Position numbers and translations under genes: made by a program. Shown here one piece after another: positions 25,520-34,159 of a stretch of DNA of 48,929 nt. Location: assembly GCA_946553025.1 (NCBI GenBank), contig CAMNRM010000038.1, positions 1-48,929 of the forward strand. Reading direction: 5' to 3'. A model generated the notes under the pieces. That model did no database searches. It was not told where the DNA came from and saw only the letters and a program-made list of their open reading frames with translations. The stretch's first letter is position 1. Each line of letters starts with the position of its first letter. The stretch is from an uncultured Clostridium sp. GTDB lineage: Bacteria; Bacillota; Clostridia; Lachnospirales; Lachnospiraceae.

Positions 25520-25548
25520 TTGACTTCACAGGAAAACTATGGTATTCT
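25520..25548 (+). promoter_or_regulatory. Cold-shock gene promoter
   Basis: TTGACT (25520-25525) and TATTCT (25543-25548) are 17 bases apart. The leader of about 60 nt has a small hairpin (GTCAC/GTGAC around 25555-25571), which could affect mRNA folding at low temperature as in other csp leaders. Confidence 0.7.
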
Positions 25549-25615
25549 TAAGGCAGTCACAGAAGAAGTGACCGACCTATTTATTTATTTTCTTTATTTT
25601 TTTGGAGGTATCATC

Positions 25616-25813
25616 ATGAAAGGTACAGTTAAGTGGTTTAACAACCAAAAGGGTTACGGATTTATTTCCGACGAACAGGGGAACGATGTATTCGTTCACT
25701 ACTCCGGATTAAACATGGAAGGCTTTAAGTCCTTAGACGAAGGCGCTCAGGTTGAATTCGACGTAGTAAACGGTGCAAAAGGCCCGCAGGCTACCAACGT
25801 TACCAAATTATAA
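25616..25813 (+). CDS. Cold-shock protein (CspA family)
   Basis: The 65-aa single-domain protein is a complete cold-shock OB fold with RNP1 KGYGFIS and RNP2 VFVHYS. It binds single-stranded RNA/DNA as a chaperone. ATG 25616 has TTTGGAGG about nine bases upstream; the longer frame from 25520 begins in the promoter and is not real. A strong terminator follows at 25899-25927. Confidence 0.96.
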   Translation: MKGTVKWFNNQKGYGFISDEQGNDVFVHYSGLNMEGFKSLDEGAQVEFDVVNGAKGPQATNVTKL

Positions 25814-25898
25814 TCATAAAATTACAGTGTACCTTTTTCAATATACATCGTCAGTGATAGTTAGTTGAAGTAAGTTATATTTGTTAAGTGTGATTAAC

Positions 25899-25927
25899 AA
25901 AAAAGCCATCCCCGGATGGCTTTTTTT
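25899..25927. terminator. Bidirectional terminator after csp
   Basis: AAAAAAGCCATCC (25899-25911) pairs with GGATGGCTTTTTTT (25914-25927). It has A- and T-runs on both sides and serves both csp and the convergent gene at 25948. A smaller TGTTAA/TTAACA hairpin precedes it at 25882-25899. Confidence 0.9.
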
Positions 25928-25947
25928 GTCGATCGTTTATTGTTTTC

Positions 25948-27324
25948 TCAGGATGAATAAGTATCCTCCTCTTCCTCACTGATGATCTGTACATCCTGGA
26001 TCATCACGGGCTTTCCGGCCTCCTGGCAGAGCTGCACGACGCTGCTGCCGTCGCCGTAATAGGCATCACAAAGGGCAATGGCTCTGTCCAAATCCGCCGT
26101 ATCGTCATAAATCCCCCATCCGTCGGCACGGTATTTATCGACAATCCCCTCGTACTCCGCCTGAAGCTGCGGGCGCATGGAATGAATGGTTTCCAAAAGC
26201 AGAGGGTGCGGACGCCATAAAAGCGCCACTTCCTCACGGTTCTCATAGAATATCCGAAAGACATCCCTGATTTTTTTCAGGCTCTGTTCCCCCTGCTGGA
26301 GAAATGCCGTAAGCCCCGTATTGTAGAGGATGACTTTCTTTAAACTCCCGTCCGGTTTCTGGAGAATCTTCATCCACTCCGGAGGAATCTTTATATCTTC
26401 CCTCTTTGTATTTAAAACCTTATCCATCTTCGGAGAACCCGTGCCCAGAATCCGTTCCTCCCAGTGCTTTTTGGTGTGCTTTCCCGCGGCCTTGGTCAAT
26501 ATCTTAATATAAGCCTGGCGCATCGCCTCGGACTGGACAATAACCTTGTCCGCATACAGAACCCCCGGCGTAACGCAGAAATGCTCGATTCCCTTTAACG
26601 CCTCCTCATTGTCCGGATCAATCTCTCCCAGGACGAAGTAGGGGATGTAGACCAGCTTGTCCGTGAACTGCTTTAAGTTTTTGGCATAGAAAAACGGAGC
26701 CACACTGGTTACATAGTTGCAGTCGTCATACGGATTATGGATAAAGATCATATCCGGCCGCCGTTCGGCAAAATCATAGTCTTCAAAATTTGTAATCGGA
26801 ACATCTTCCGGATACTGGTCCCTCTCATCATGCACCTGGCGGAAACTCCCGTCCGGGTTCTTATCATAGTAGGGAATGGGAATAACATAGGCGTCGCAGT
26901 CCGGATCTTCATCGGCGGCCCGCCACACACTCTCTAACGAATCCCACATGGAAGCCTTGTAGGGCAGAAAAACCGCCTCCGTCCGCACATGGATATCGTT
27001 TCGGATGCTGTTGCCTACCTTAATCAGTTCTTTCGACAGACGGTTGTGCACGGCATTTGCATTCAGCCGGGGAAGGTTTAACACCTCTTCATAAATCTGG
27101 TAAACCAGTTCACAATAGCCTTCCAGCAGGGTAACGGTTACAAAACCTTCCCCTTCCACCGATTCAATCTGCTGCCCCAGGCTGATTGCATAATTTTGAC
27201 ACTGTTCCAAAAGTTCAAGCGCCGAAGCGCGGTTATTCGCTTCCAGCATCTTTTTTATCGCAACATGCGCACGCTGCATTACTCCTGCAAATTCCTCTGC
27301 CTTCTTTTTATCTGCCTTTTTCAT
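25948..27324 (-). CDS. CDP-glycerol glycerophosphotransferase-like protein
   Basis: The 458-aa protein has a helical N-terminus (about residues 1-110), then a GT-B-like region with PDMIFIHNPYDD and GTGSPKMDKVL. It ends with LLWRPHPLLLETI and YYGDGSSVVQLCQEAGKPVMI, the pattern of CDP-glycerol glycerophosphotransferases and related teichoic-acid enzymes. No other wall-polymer genes are next to it, so the role is uncertain. I use ATG 27324; a GTG four codons earlier is possible, and neither has a strong ribosome binding site. It ends at the bidirectional terminator shared with csp. Confidence 0.6.
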   Translation of the reverse strand: MKKADKKKAEEFAGVMQRAHVAIKKMLEANNRASALELLEQCQNYAISLGQQIESVEGEGFVTVTLLEGYCELVYQIYEEVLNLPRLNANAVHNRLSKELIKVGNSIRNDIHVRTEAVFLPYKASMWDSLESVWRAADEDPDCDAYVIPIPYYDKNPDGSFRQVHDERDQYPEDVPITNFEDYDFAERRPDMIFIHNPYDDCNYVTSVAPFFYAKNLKQFTDKLVYIPYFVLGEIDPDNEEALKGIEHFCVTPGVLYADKVIVQSEAMRQAYIKILTKAAGKHTKKHWEERILGTGSPKMDKVLNTKREDIKIPPEWMKILQKPDGSLKKVILYNTGLTAFLQQGEQSLKKIRDVFRIFYENREEVALLWRPHPLLLETIHSMRPQLQAEYEGIVDKYRADGWGIYDDTADLDRAIALCDAYYGDGSSVVQLCQEAGKPVMIQDVQIISEEEEDTYSS

Positions 27325-27448
27325 TACCGGTCCCACTCACTTTCCAGGTATTTTTTATTTTCTCTTCTCCCATAAATTAACCCCAGTATAACATACTGCC
27401 AGAGGTAAATCAATCGTTTATCCTCTATCAAAATCCGGTGGATAGCCT

Positions 27449-27500
27449 GGCGTTACTGTTCCCACAGGTCTTTGCACTTGCTGCGGCAAACAGTAACGCC
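27449..27500. repeat. Palindromic repeat with perfect 12-bp arms
   Basis: GGCGTTACTGTT (27449-27460) and AACAGTAACGCC (27489-27500) are perfect complements around a 28-base loop. It shares the GTTACTGTT core with the dispersed family and sits between the CDP-glycerol-like and peptidoglycan-binding genes. Confidence 0.8.
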
Positions 27501-27553
27501 TAAAATCCCAGTCCCACCCACACCGATGTAATCTAATCGCTATTTATCGAAAC

Positions 27554-28858
27554 TCATCCGTCCAGTTCTGCCATTCTCGTTACACTGACATAAATATGGG
27601 AAATGCGGTACCAGGTGCGGAAATCCACCACCCCGGTCTGCGGCAGGCCAAACACGGACTGGAAGGTCGAAACCGCCTGCTGCGTGGCCGAGCCGTACAC
27701 ACCGTCCGGGGTAACTCTGGGGATGGAAGCATAGACCGTGGCAATGGCGTCGATCTGCTCCTGAAGCTGGCGCACCTTCGGCCCGCTTGAACCAATCGTC
27801 AGATCATAGCCCGGCCAGGAAGCGGGAATCCCGGAAATTTCCTCTGCCGTATTAATATAAATCGAATCCCCGTAAAAATACCGCAGAATCTGAATCGCGC
27901 TGTAACCCTGCTCGCCTAAACTGCAGCTCCCCCACTGCGTCATCCAGTTTTCGCATTGGACACGCTTCCCGTCGCAGTACTGGGTCAGGATCGGCTGGCG
28001 GACATCCGGGCGTGATAAATAATTATCAAAGATTTCATCCACCACCAGGCTGATGCTCTGGAAAATATTTCTTCCGTAAATCCACTTGTGGTCAAAGGCG
28101 GTTGAAGAAGTAATGGTAAAATCATAGCCCCGGTTCCGGTAAAACTCCGTGTAGACCCGATTTAAGGTAAAGGACATAATGGCCAGGACATTGGCGATAA
28201 TCGTCGATTCCGGCCAGGTCGAGTAAATCTCGCTGGAGGCTACGTTTTTAATGTAATCCCGGTAAGGCACATAATAGTTTTTCGCCGAACGGTCACTGGG
28301 AACGCCGTCATGGACAATAATGGTTTCCGGAACCACCACGCGGCTTAACACGATTTCCCCGCTTTCCGCCACAGGCTTAATCTCCGGCTCGGCAATCTTT
28401 GGCGGATAAATCCCGTACAGGGTGTGATCGGGAATAACAATCTCGTCCTGGGCAGAGGTTTCCTCCTCCACAGGGGTCATGCTCACCGGCTGGATTGCCG
28501 TTGACCCGGAAATCACTTCTGTTCCGGAGATATCCACCGGCTGAAATCCCGGCGCTTCAATATGAAGGTCATATTCGGCATAGGGCCGTTCGTTGATCGC
28601 CGCCGATGCATCCAGGCTGATGCTCTCCGGGGGAGCCGGAAGGGCGATCTCCGGCGTCTGCCCGGAAGTATTGGTTTTCAGTTCTTCTAATACTTCCGTA
28701 TTCTCTTTTGCAGGAGAAATCCTGACGGTGGCATTACGGATGGGAAAATGATTCTGGATCGACACCACATGGATTTGCAGAAAGCCCGTATTCTGACCGT
28801 TTTGCGGGGTTGGCTGGGAAATGCTGGGCGTTTCAAGCGCGTGAAACATTGGGTTCAT
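27554..28858 (-). CDS. Peptidoglycan-binding domain protein
   Basis: The 434-aa protein has three parts. An N-terminal beta-sandwich-like region resembles carboxypeptidase-regulatory folds (GFLQIHVVSIQNHFPIRNAT). A middle domain (EIYSTWPESTIIANVLAIMS, then NRGYDFTITSSTAFDHKWI) recalls SpoIID-like or cortex-lytic proteins. A C-terminal PG_binding_1 domain completes it (GSSGPKVRQLQEQ, DGVYGSATQQAVSTFQ). No signal peptide is visible, as in some spore-coat or mother-cell proteins; a spore-related role is inference. GAGGAGAAAGTT precedes ATG 28858. Confidence 0.75.
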   Translation of the reverse strand: MNPMFHALETPSISQPTPQNGQNTGFLQIHVVSIQNHFPIRNATVRISPAKENTEVLEELKTNTSGQTPEIALPAPPESISLDASAAINERPYAEYDLHIEAPGFQPVDISGTEVISGSTAIQPVSMTPVEEETSAQDEIVIPDHTLYGIYPPKIAEPEIKPVAESGEIVLSRVVVPETIIVHDGVPSDRSAKNYYVPYRDYIKNVASSEIYSTWPESTIIANVLAIMSFTLNRVYTEFYRNRGYDFTITSSTAFDHKWIYGRNIFQSISLVVDEIFDNYLSRPDVRQPILTQYCDGKRVQCENWMTQWGSCSLGEQGYSAIQILRYFYGDSIYINTAEEISGIPASWPGYDLTIGSSGPKVRQLQEQIDAIATVYASIPRVTPDGVYGSATQQAVSTFQSVFGLPQTGVVDFRTWYRISHIYVSVTRMAELDG

Positions 28859-28930
28859 AACTTTCTCCTCTTTTTCCTGTTTGGGCAGTTAGTATAATAT
28901 AAGCAGAAAGTCAGAAAAAATGTATAAAAG

Positions 28931-28967
28931 AAAGAGGCTCTGCAAAATAGCTGCAAAAGCCCCCTCT
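28931..28967 (-). terminator. Terminator of the 44-aa ORF
   Basis: On the minus strand an imperfect stem joins AGAGGGGGCTTTTGCA (28952-28967) to TGCAGAGCCTCT (28933-28944), followed by TTTCTTTTATACA. It separates the small ORF from the peptidoglycan-binding gene. Confidence 0.6.
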
Positions 28968-29006
28968 CCTGTCTTTGGCTCGTTCCCGATCCTCAGGCTT
29001 TATTCT

Positions 29007-29141
29007 CTATGCCGACTGCTTCTCGCGAACCAGACGGCGAACTTCCTTTTTGAGCTGATTTTCTAAAGCCCTCTCCTGCAGACGGTAACCGCCAATAGAA
29101 AAAAATACTTCATAACAACTTTTCTTTAACTGGTTAATCAT
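29007..29141 (-). CDS. Small 44-aa basic protein
   Basis: A short ORF starts at ATG 29141 with GAGGTGATGAG directly upstream, an excellent ribosome binding site, and ends in TAG at 29007. The product (MINQLKKSCYEVFFSIGGYR at its start) is basic and helical, ending RRLVREKQSA. I do not recognise it. It is followed by its own terminator-like hairpin, which supports a real gene. The rest of the gap 28859-29383 holds a repeat and the galK terminator. Confidence 0.6.
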   Translation of the reverse strand: MINQLKKSCYEVFFSIGGYRLQERALENQLKKEVRRLVREKQSA

Positions 29142-29185
29142 CTCATCACCTCATTCATTCCTGTTCATGCATGTTCACGGAAAAT

Positions 29186-29215
29186 GTTACGGTTTACACG
29201 GATTCACGGCAAACG
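29186..29215. repeat. Dispersed palindromic repeat, GTTACGG variant
   Basis: GTTACGGTTTACACGGATTC followed by ACGGCAAACG is a variant of the family. A partial copy (CCTGTTCATGCATGTTCACGG region, 29160-29180) sits just before it. Confidence 0.5.
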
Positions 29216-29315
29216 ATAATCTGTAAGCAGTAAGCTTCTCCCGCTGCACAATGCACAGCCCATTGAAGATGATTCTATGATACCATATTTTTTTCTCCAG
29301 GTGTTTAAGAAAAGC

Positions 29316-29331
29316 TGACGGTTTCCCGTCA
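29316..29331 (-). terminator. Probable galK terminator
   Basis: TGACGG (29316-29321) pairs with CCGTCA (29326-29331). On the minus strand GCTTTTCTT follows. The stem is short, so confidence is moderate. Confidence 0.45.
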
Positions 29332-29383
29332 ATTTTCCCTGGAAACGGCAAACTTTCTTAACAACTTCGGTAAAATATTACGG

Positions 29384-30673
29384 TTACATAAAGTTATTGC
29401 AGCAGATTGCCCCGTAAGGACGGATACTCATCCGGTAAGCGCTTCCCTCGCCCATGGCTTTTTCAATATAGGAAATATACTCGTCCACCAGTTCATTCGG
29501 AAGCATGGCCATAATCACTCCGGCAAAACCGCCGCCATGGATGCGGCAGGCACCTTTTTTCTTTTCGGCAATAAACATCTCCGTAAGTGCCAGGGCAATG
29601 CTGATTCCCTGTTCCTGAACACTTGCCGTAGTGTAGCAGTTCTGAAGCCATTTCCAGGAGGAGTTTCCGGAAGCCGTAATATTCTCCAAAAATGCATGAA
29701 AATCCCCTGCCTTTAATGCGGCAACCTCTGCCTCCACCTTCTTGTTTTCCTCAAAGAAATGAAATGCCCGCATCACCGAACGATCCCCGGCAAATTCCCG
29801 AACCTCGTTTATCCGGGCGATAACGTCGGCTTCCTCAACATCGGCTAAAACTTCTTTTCCAAAAAACTCGGCAACCTTCTTCATCTCATTGGGAACCGAG
29901 GAGTAATCCGCACTTAAATCCGCATGGCCCTTCCCGGTCTGCACGATAATCAGGCTGTGTCCTGCGCCGGCAAAGTCAAAAGAAATTTTTTCCACCACGG
30001 GAACTGCCGGGTTTTTAAAGTCAATGGTAATCAGTCCGCCCACCGCGCAGGCCATCTGATCCAAAAGCCCCGATGCCTTGTCCCAGTAATGGTTTTCCGA
30101 ATATTTTCCAATATGTGCATAATCTACGGCATCCAGCTTTCCCTCATTAAAAAAGGTATTGATCATGGCGCACAAAAGCATCTCGTAAGAAGCCGAAGAA
30201 CTTACCCCGGCTGCACTGATCACATTGCTGGTAATATAGGCATTAAAGCCGCCGATCGCATGTCCGGCCTCAAGAAAGCCCTTTAACAGACCCTTGGTCA
30301 GATCCACCGTTCCGGCTTTTTTCGGACTGGGGGTTAAATCCTCTAAATCAATGGTAAAATCCTGATGATAGGTTTCGCTGACAATGCGCACCTTTTTGCT
30401 GTCATTCTTTGCCGCTACGCCCACGCAATCTAAATTAATGCTTCCGGCCAGCACTTTTCCATGATTATGATCGGTATGGTTTCCACTGATTTCTGTCCGT
30501 CCCGGAGAAGTAAACAGCAGCACATCCTGGTCGCCAAATAAGTTTTCATAACCTTTCACCAGTTCCTGGTATCTGGAAATATTTTCCTCCACATGGTTTT
30601 TTCCATAAAGTTCTGCCATCAGCGCATCACTTTTTCCGCTCTCTAAAAGCTGCAACGTTTCCTGAATCTTCAT
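29384..30673 (-). CDS. galK: Galactokinase
   Basis: The 429-aa GHMP kinase has the galactokinase signature (SPGRTEISGNHTDHNHGKVL), the phosphate-binding GVSSSASYE loop and the C-terminal RIHGGGFAG motif. It phosphorylates galactose at C1 in the Leloir pathway. galE and galT are not nearby. AAGGAG precedes ATG 30673. Promoter at 30747-30775. It is divergent from a DtxR/MntR-type regulator. Confidence 0.92.
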   Translation of the reverse strand: MKIQETLQLLESGKSDALMAELYGKNHVEENISRYQELVKGYENLFGDQDVLLFTSPGRTEISGNHTDHNHGKVLAGSINLDCVGVAAKNDSKKVRIVSETYHQDFTIDLEDLTPSPKKAGTVDLTKGLLKGFLEAGHAIGGFNAYITSNVISAAGVSSSASYEMLLCAMINTFFNEGKLDAVDYAHIGKYSENHYWDKASGLLDQMACAVGGLITIDFKNPAVPVVEKISFDFAGAGHSLIIVQTGKGHADLSADYSSVPNEMKKVAEFFGKEVLADVEEADVIARINEVREFAGDRSVMRAFHFFEENKKVEAEVAALKAGDFHAFLENITASGNSSWKWLQNCYTTASVQEQGISIALALTEMFIAEKKKGACRIHGGGFAGVIMAMLPNELVDEYISYIEKAMGEGSAYRMSIRPYGAICCNNFM

Positions 30674-30746
30674 AAAAAATATTCTCCTTTTCCCCTGTCA
30701 TCGCAGGCATCCGTCACATATTTATGATAAGTATTGATTCATCGTA

Positions 30747-30775
30747 AGTATAGCAAAATTTCCTCCCGGCAACAA
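30747..30775 (-). promoter_or_regulatory. galK promoter
   Basis: On the minus strand TTGTTG (30770-30775) and TATACT (30747-30752) are 17 bases apart, about 75 bases upstream of galK. Confidence 0.65.
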
Positions 30776-30818
30776 GGTAATATTTATCAAAAAACTATCA
30801 TTTTTGTTTGATCTTTAT

Positions 30819-30847
30819 TTGTGTTTTATGCCTGTTTATGCTATACT
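30819..30847 (+). promoter_or_regulatory. Promoter of DtxR/MntR-type gene
   Basis: TTGTGT (30819-30824) and TATACT (30842-30847) are 17 bases apart. It is divergent from the galK promoter, 44 bases away. Confidence 0.6.
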
Positions 30848-30915
30848 GTAATTTACGATGTCCGCCACACCGTGCGCGGCCATTCAGTATCAGAGGAATA
30901 TAAGGAGAGATCATC

Positions 30916-31287
30916 GTGAAGATACAAGAATCTGCTGAAAATTACCTGGAAACCATCCTGATTCTCAGCCAAAAGAAAGCACAGGTTCGTTCCATCGATA
31001 TTGTCAATGAGCTGGAATTTTCCAAACCCAGCGTAAGTGTAGCCATGAAAAACCTGCGTCAGAACGGCTACGTCCTGATGGACAAGGACGGTTCCCTTAC
31101 CTTAACTGACGCAGGAAGAGAAATTGCAGAGATGATTTACGAGCGGCACCAGGTTTTATCCGAATGGCTCGTCCGTCTTGGTGTTGACGAACAGACCGCC
31201 GTGGAAGATGCCTGCCGCATCGAACATGTAATCAGTGCCAAAAGCTTTCAAGCCATGAAAAACCATATAACGGCTATGTCCACCTAA
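30916..31287 (+). CDS. Short DtxR/MntR-family metal-dependent regulator
   Basis: The 123-aa protein has an N-terminal winged helix (ENYLETILILSQKKAQVRSI, then EFSKPSVSVAMKNLRQNGYV) and a metal-binding dimerisation helix with the family ligands (ERHQVL; EDACRIEHVIS). Full-length MntR is about 140 aa and DtxR over 200, so this is a minimal form without an SH3 domain. It would sense Mn or Fe. The start is GTG 30916 with AAGGAGAG upstream. No metal transporter is adjacent. Confidence 0.8.
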   Translation: MKIQESAENYLETILILSQKKAQVRSIDIVNELEFSKPSVSVAMKNLRQNGYVLMDKDGSLTLTDAGREIAEMIYERHQVLSEWLVRLGVDEQTAVEDACRIEHVISAKSFQAMKNHITAMST

Positions 31288-31328
31288 TCGGTTCACGCCA
31301 GACGGGCAAACGCCGTTTCCCGGGCGCA

Positions 31329-32585
31329 TCAGCCCTGATCGTTGGTCAGCCCAAGCTTATCCAGACCGAAAAATACCAGACTTAAGATCATTCCCACCAC
31401 ACAGGCCAGAACCATTCCGCTCAGCTGAATATTTCCGATTTTTAAGGCAATGCCGGAAAGTCCGGTAACGAAAATCACCGAAGTCAGACTCAGATTCCTG
31501 GAATTGCCGTAGTCCACCTTAGAATCCACCAAAATCCGCAGACCGGAGGTTCCAATCATTCCGTAGAGCAGGAAGGAAATACCGCCGATAACCGGGCCGG
31601 GAACCGTGCTGATCAGCGCAGACAGCTTCCCGCTGAACGAACACAGAAGCGAAAGCACGGCAGCCCCGCCGATTACATAGACGCTGTACACGCCGGTAAC
31701 CGCCATTACACCGATGTTCTCGCCGTAAGTTGTCGTCGGCACGGAACCGATGCAGCCGGAAAGCATGGTGGAAAAATTATCGCCGAACAGCGAGCGGTGC
31801 AGTCCCGGATCTTTTAATAAATCCCGTCCCACCACCTTGCTGGTCACGACCTGATGGCCGATGTGCTCCGAAGTAATCACCAGGATTACAGGCAGGATAA
31901 TCATAATCGCCTCGGGATTAAACTTCGGTGCCTGGAAATTCGGGATGGCAAAAAACGGTGCCGCTGCCACCTCGGCAAAGTCCACAATCCCGCAGCACAG
32001 CGCGGCGGCATAACCGGCGATGACCGCAATTAAAATCGGAATAACCGACAAAAATCCCCGGAATAAGATATTGCCGAAAACAGCAATGCCCAGGGTTACC
32101 AGAAATACAATCACCTTCCTCCCGTCGATTTCGGCATCCAAAAGCCCCGCATTCTGTGCCGCCGAACCGGAAAGCTCCAGGCCAATCAAAGCCACCACCG
32201 GCCCCATAGCCGCAGGGGGAAGAACGATGTCAATCCACTTTGTGCCGAACTTATACACGACGAAGGCTAAAAGACAGCCGCAGAAACCCACGACCACAAA
32301 TCCTCCCAGCGCATAGGGATAACCAAACTGTTCGATAACGATTCCCGCCGGAGCAAGAAACGCAAAGCTTGATCCCAGATAAGCCGGGGCCTTTCCCTTC
32401 GTCACCAGAATAAAGAGAAGGGTTCCCACACCGTTCATAAAAAGCACCACCGCCGGGTTAATGCCGAAAATAAACGGCACCAGCACCGAAGCCCCGAACA
32501 TGGCAAACATATGCTGAATGCTTAGGGGCACCAGCATATTCACCGGAACCTTCTCCTCCACCTGAATAATACGTCTTCCTACCAT
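31329..32585 (-). CDS. uraA: Uracil/xanthine permease (UraA/NCS2 family)
   Basis: The 418-aa protein has 12-14 membrane segments and NCS2 features: the start VPVNMLVPLSIQHMFAMFGA, the conserved ITSEHIGH, and GSVPTTTYGENIGVMAVTGV near the substrate site. The Glu of SEHIGH and the TYGEN motif fit uracil/nucleobase-proton symport. The frame opens far upstream at 32915, but ATG 32585 (MVGRRII) has GGAGG eight bases upstream. This start also removes an overlap with the divergent DUF554 gene. Confidence 0.9.
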   Translation of the reverse strand: MVGRRIIQVEEKVPVNMLVPLSIQHMFAMFGASVLVPFIFGINPAVVLFMNGVGTLLFILVTKGKAPAYLGSSFAFLAPAGIVIEQFGYPYALGGFVVVGFCGCLLAFVVYKFGTKWIDIVLPPAAMGPVVALIGLELSGSAAQNAGLLDAEIDGRKVIVFLVTLGIAVFGNILFRGFLSVIPILIAVIAGYAAALCCGIVDFAEVAAAPFFAIPNFQAPKFNPEAIMIILPVILVITSEHIGHQVVTSKVVGRDLLKDPGLHRSLFGDNFSTMLSGCIGSVPTTTYGENIGVMAVTGVYSVYVIGGAAVLSLLCSFSGKLSALISTVPGPVIGGISFLLYGMIGTSGLRILVDSKVDYGNSRNLSLTSVIFVTGLSGIALKIGNIQLSGMVLACVVGMILSLVFFGLDKLGLTNDQG

Positions 32586-32721
32586 TCCCAATACCTCCAT
32601 TTTTTCTGCGTTTCTGTATCTGAAAGAATTATGACACAATTTAAGGGTTTCGTCTATAGAAATCGCTGTGCTTTTCTTAAAATTCAACAAAAATACCCGA
32701 AATAATCCTGTTATTTTTTTC

Positions 32722-32751
32722 TTGACATAAAAAGAAAATATAAGGTATAAC
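32722..32751 (+). promoter_or_regulatory. Promoter of DUF554 gene
   Basis: TTGACA (32722-32727) and TATAAC (32746-32751) are 18 bases apart. The -10 element is the end of the first unit of the tandem repeat 32729-32797. Confidence 0.65.
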
Positions 32752-32797
32752 AAAAAGAAAGAACCTAAGGTACAAAAAAGAAAACATAAGGTATAAC
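32729..32797 (+). repeat. 23-bp x3 tandem repeat over the DUF554 promoter
   Basis: Three head-to-tail units, 32729-32751, 32752-32774 and 32775-32797, share AAAAAGAAA and TAAGGTA. The first and third differ by one base and both end TAAGGTATAAC; the middle unit is diverged. The array could be an operator, or repeat slippage that duplicated a -10 element. Confidence 0.85.
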
Positions 32798-32841
32798 CAA
32801 CAGAGTAAACAAAGAAACACAAAAAGGCGGAGAAAAAAATT

Positions 32842-33567
32842 ATGGCTGGTTTAGGGACAATCATCAATATGGCTGGAATTTTAGCAGGAGGTCTGGGAGG
32901 GCTGCTCTTTGGCAACCGTCTGGGAAAGCGCTACCAGGACACGCTTTTAAGCGCAAACGGAATCTGCGTGCTGTTTTTAGGCATCAGCGGATGTCTTCAG
33001 GAGATGTTTACCATTGCCGACGGAAAAATCAGCAGCGGGAAAACGATGATGATGATTGGAAGCTTTGCCATCGGCGGACTTATCGGCGAATGGATGAATA
33101 TTGAAATGCGGATGGAACAGTTTGGCGAATGGCTGAAGAAAAAGACGAAAAACGAACAGGATACCGGATTTGTGGACGGCTTTGTCACGGCCTCCCTGAC
33201 GGTCTGCATCGGCGCAATGGCTGTCGTCGGTGCAATTCAGGACGGTATTTTGGGCGACTCTTCCGTGCTGGCGGCAAAGGCCGTGCTGGACCTTATTATT
33301 ATCTTTGTGATGACGGCGGCCATGGGTAAGGGCTGTATCTTTTCGGCTGTTCCTGTGGGCATATTCCAGGGTGCCATTACCTTAATGTCACGTCTTTTAG
33401 AACCGGTGATGACCGAAGCCGCCCTCTCCAACCTCTCCCTGACCGGCTCCATCCTGATTTTCTGTGTCGGGCTGAATTTAATCTGGGGAAAGAAGGTTAA
33501 AGTGGCTAACCTCCTTCCCGCCATTGTTATTGCCGTAATATGGGCCTTTCTGCCTCAGAACGGGTAA
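32842..33567 (+). CDS. DUF554 family membrane protein
   Basis: The 241-aa protein has about six or seven membrane segments and the DUF554 start MAGLGTIINMAGILAGGLGG, with the conserved MIGSFAIGGLIGEWMNIE and TASLTVCIGAMAVVGAIQDG. The function is unknown, although it is proposed to be a transporter. GGCGGAG lies nine bases before ATG 32842. It is divergent from uraA and convergent with ribH; a weak hairpin (33568-33577 with 33606-33614) lies in the convergent gap. Confidence 0.88.
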   Translation: MAGLGTIINMAGILAGGLGGLLFGNRLGKRYQDTLLSANGICVLFLGISGCLQEMFTIADGKISSGKTMMMIGSFAIGGLIGEWMNIEMRMEQFGEWLKKKTKNEQDTGFVDGFVTASLTVCIGAMAVVGAIQDGILGDSSVLAAKAVLDLIIIFVMTAAMGKGCIFSAVPVGIFQGAITLMSRLLEPVMTEAALSNLSLTGSILIFCVGLNLIWGKKVKVANLLPAIVIAVIWAFLPQNG

Positions 33568-33617
33568 GTCAAAGGAAACTCGGAATACCCGATAAAGCGG
33601 TGGACTTCCTTGACAGG

Positions 33618-34091
33618 TTAAAGCTGCCGAAGGAGGTTCACCATCTCAATTGCCGACAGGGCGCAGTCATAGCCCTTATTTCCTGCCTTGCTGCCTGCCC
33701 GGGCGATGGCCTGCTCGATATTTTCCGTGGTAATTACTCCAAAGAGCACCGGAACCTCCGTTGAAAGCCCTACCTGGGCAATCCCCTTGGAAACCTCACT
33801 GCACACATAATCATAGTGCGTGGTATCGCCCCGAATAACCGCGCCCACACAGATCACCGCGTCATAGTTTCCCGACTTTGCCATCTTTGCGGCAGTCACC
33901 GGAATCTCAAAAGCGCCGGGAACCCATGCGGCAGTGATATTTTCCTCTTCCACCCCGTGACGAACCAGACCGTCCACAGCCCCGCCTAAAAGCTTATTGA
34001 CAATGATCTCATTAAACCTTGACGCTACGATTCCCACCTTCATCCCGGCAGGTGCTACAACTTTTCCTTCAATAACCTGAATTTCTCTCAT
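33618..34091 (-). CDS. ribH: Lumazine synthase (RibH)
   Basis: The 157-aa protein condenses the RibBA product with the ribityl-uracil to form lumazine. Family motifs are [29 protein letters not shown] and the catalytic [19 protein letters not shown] with His. ATG 34091 is chosen, with GGAGG eight bases upstream; the frame opens at 34130. It is the last gene of the rib operon (D-E-BA-H order). Confidence 0.96.
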   Translation of the reverse strand: MREIQVIEGKVVAPAGMKVGIVASRFNEIIVNKLLGGAVDGLVRHGVEEENITAAWVPGAFEIPVTAAKMAKSGNYDAVICVGAVIRGDTTHYDYVCSEVSKGIAQVGLSTEVPVLFGVITTENIEQAIARAGSKAGNKGYDCALSAIEMVNLLRQL

Positions 34092-34116
34092 GACTTTTTC
34101 CTCCTTAAACCTTATT

Positions 34117-34148
34117 TTGCTGCTGTTCACACGTTCACTGCAACCTTA
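34117..34148. repeat. Dispersed palindromic repeat between ribBA and ribH
   Basis: TTGCTGCTGTTCACACG followed by TTCACTGCAA is a degenerate family member within the rib operon mRNA, between ribBA and ribH. Confidence 0.55.
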
Positions 34149-34159
34149 TTTTTACTTAT

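Noticed and set aside
25520-25615. N-terminal extension of the cold-shock protein
   Set aside because: The frame starts in the promoter -35 element; ATG 25616 has a good ribosome binding site and gives the normal 65-aa protein.
31329-32915. Uracil permease with a 110-residue N-terminal extension
   Set aside because: The extension would overlap the divergent DUF554 promoter and gene. GGAGG points to ATG 32585, which matches family starts.
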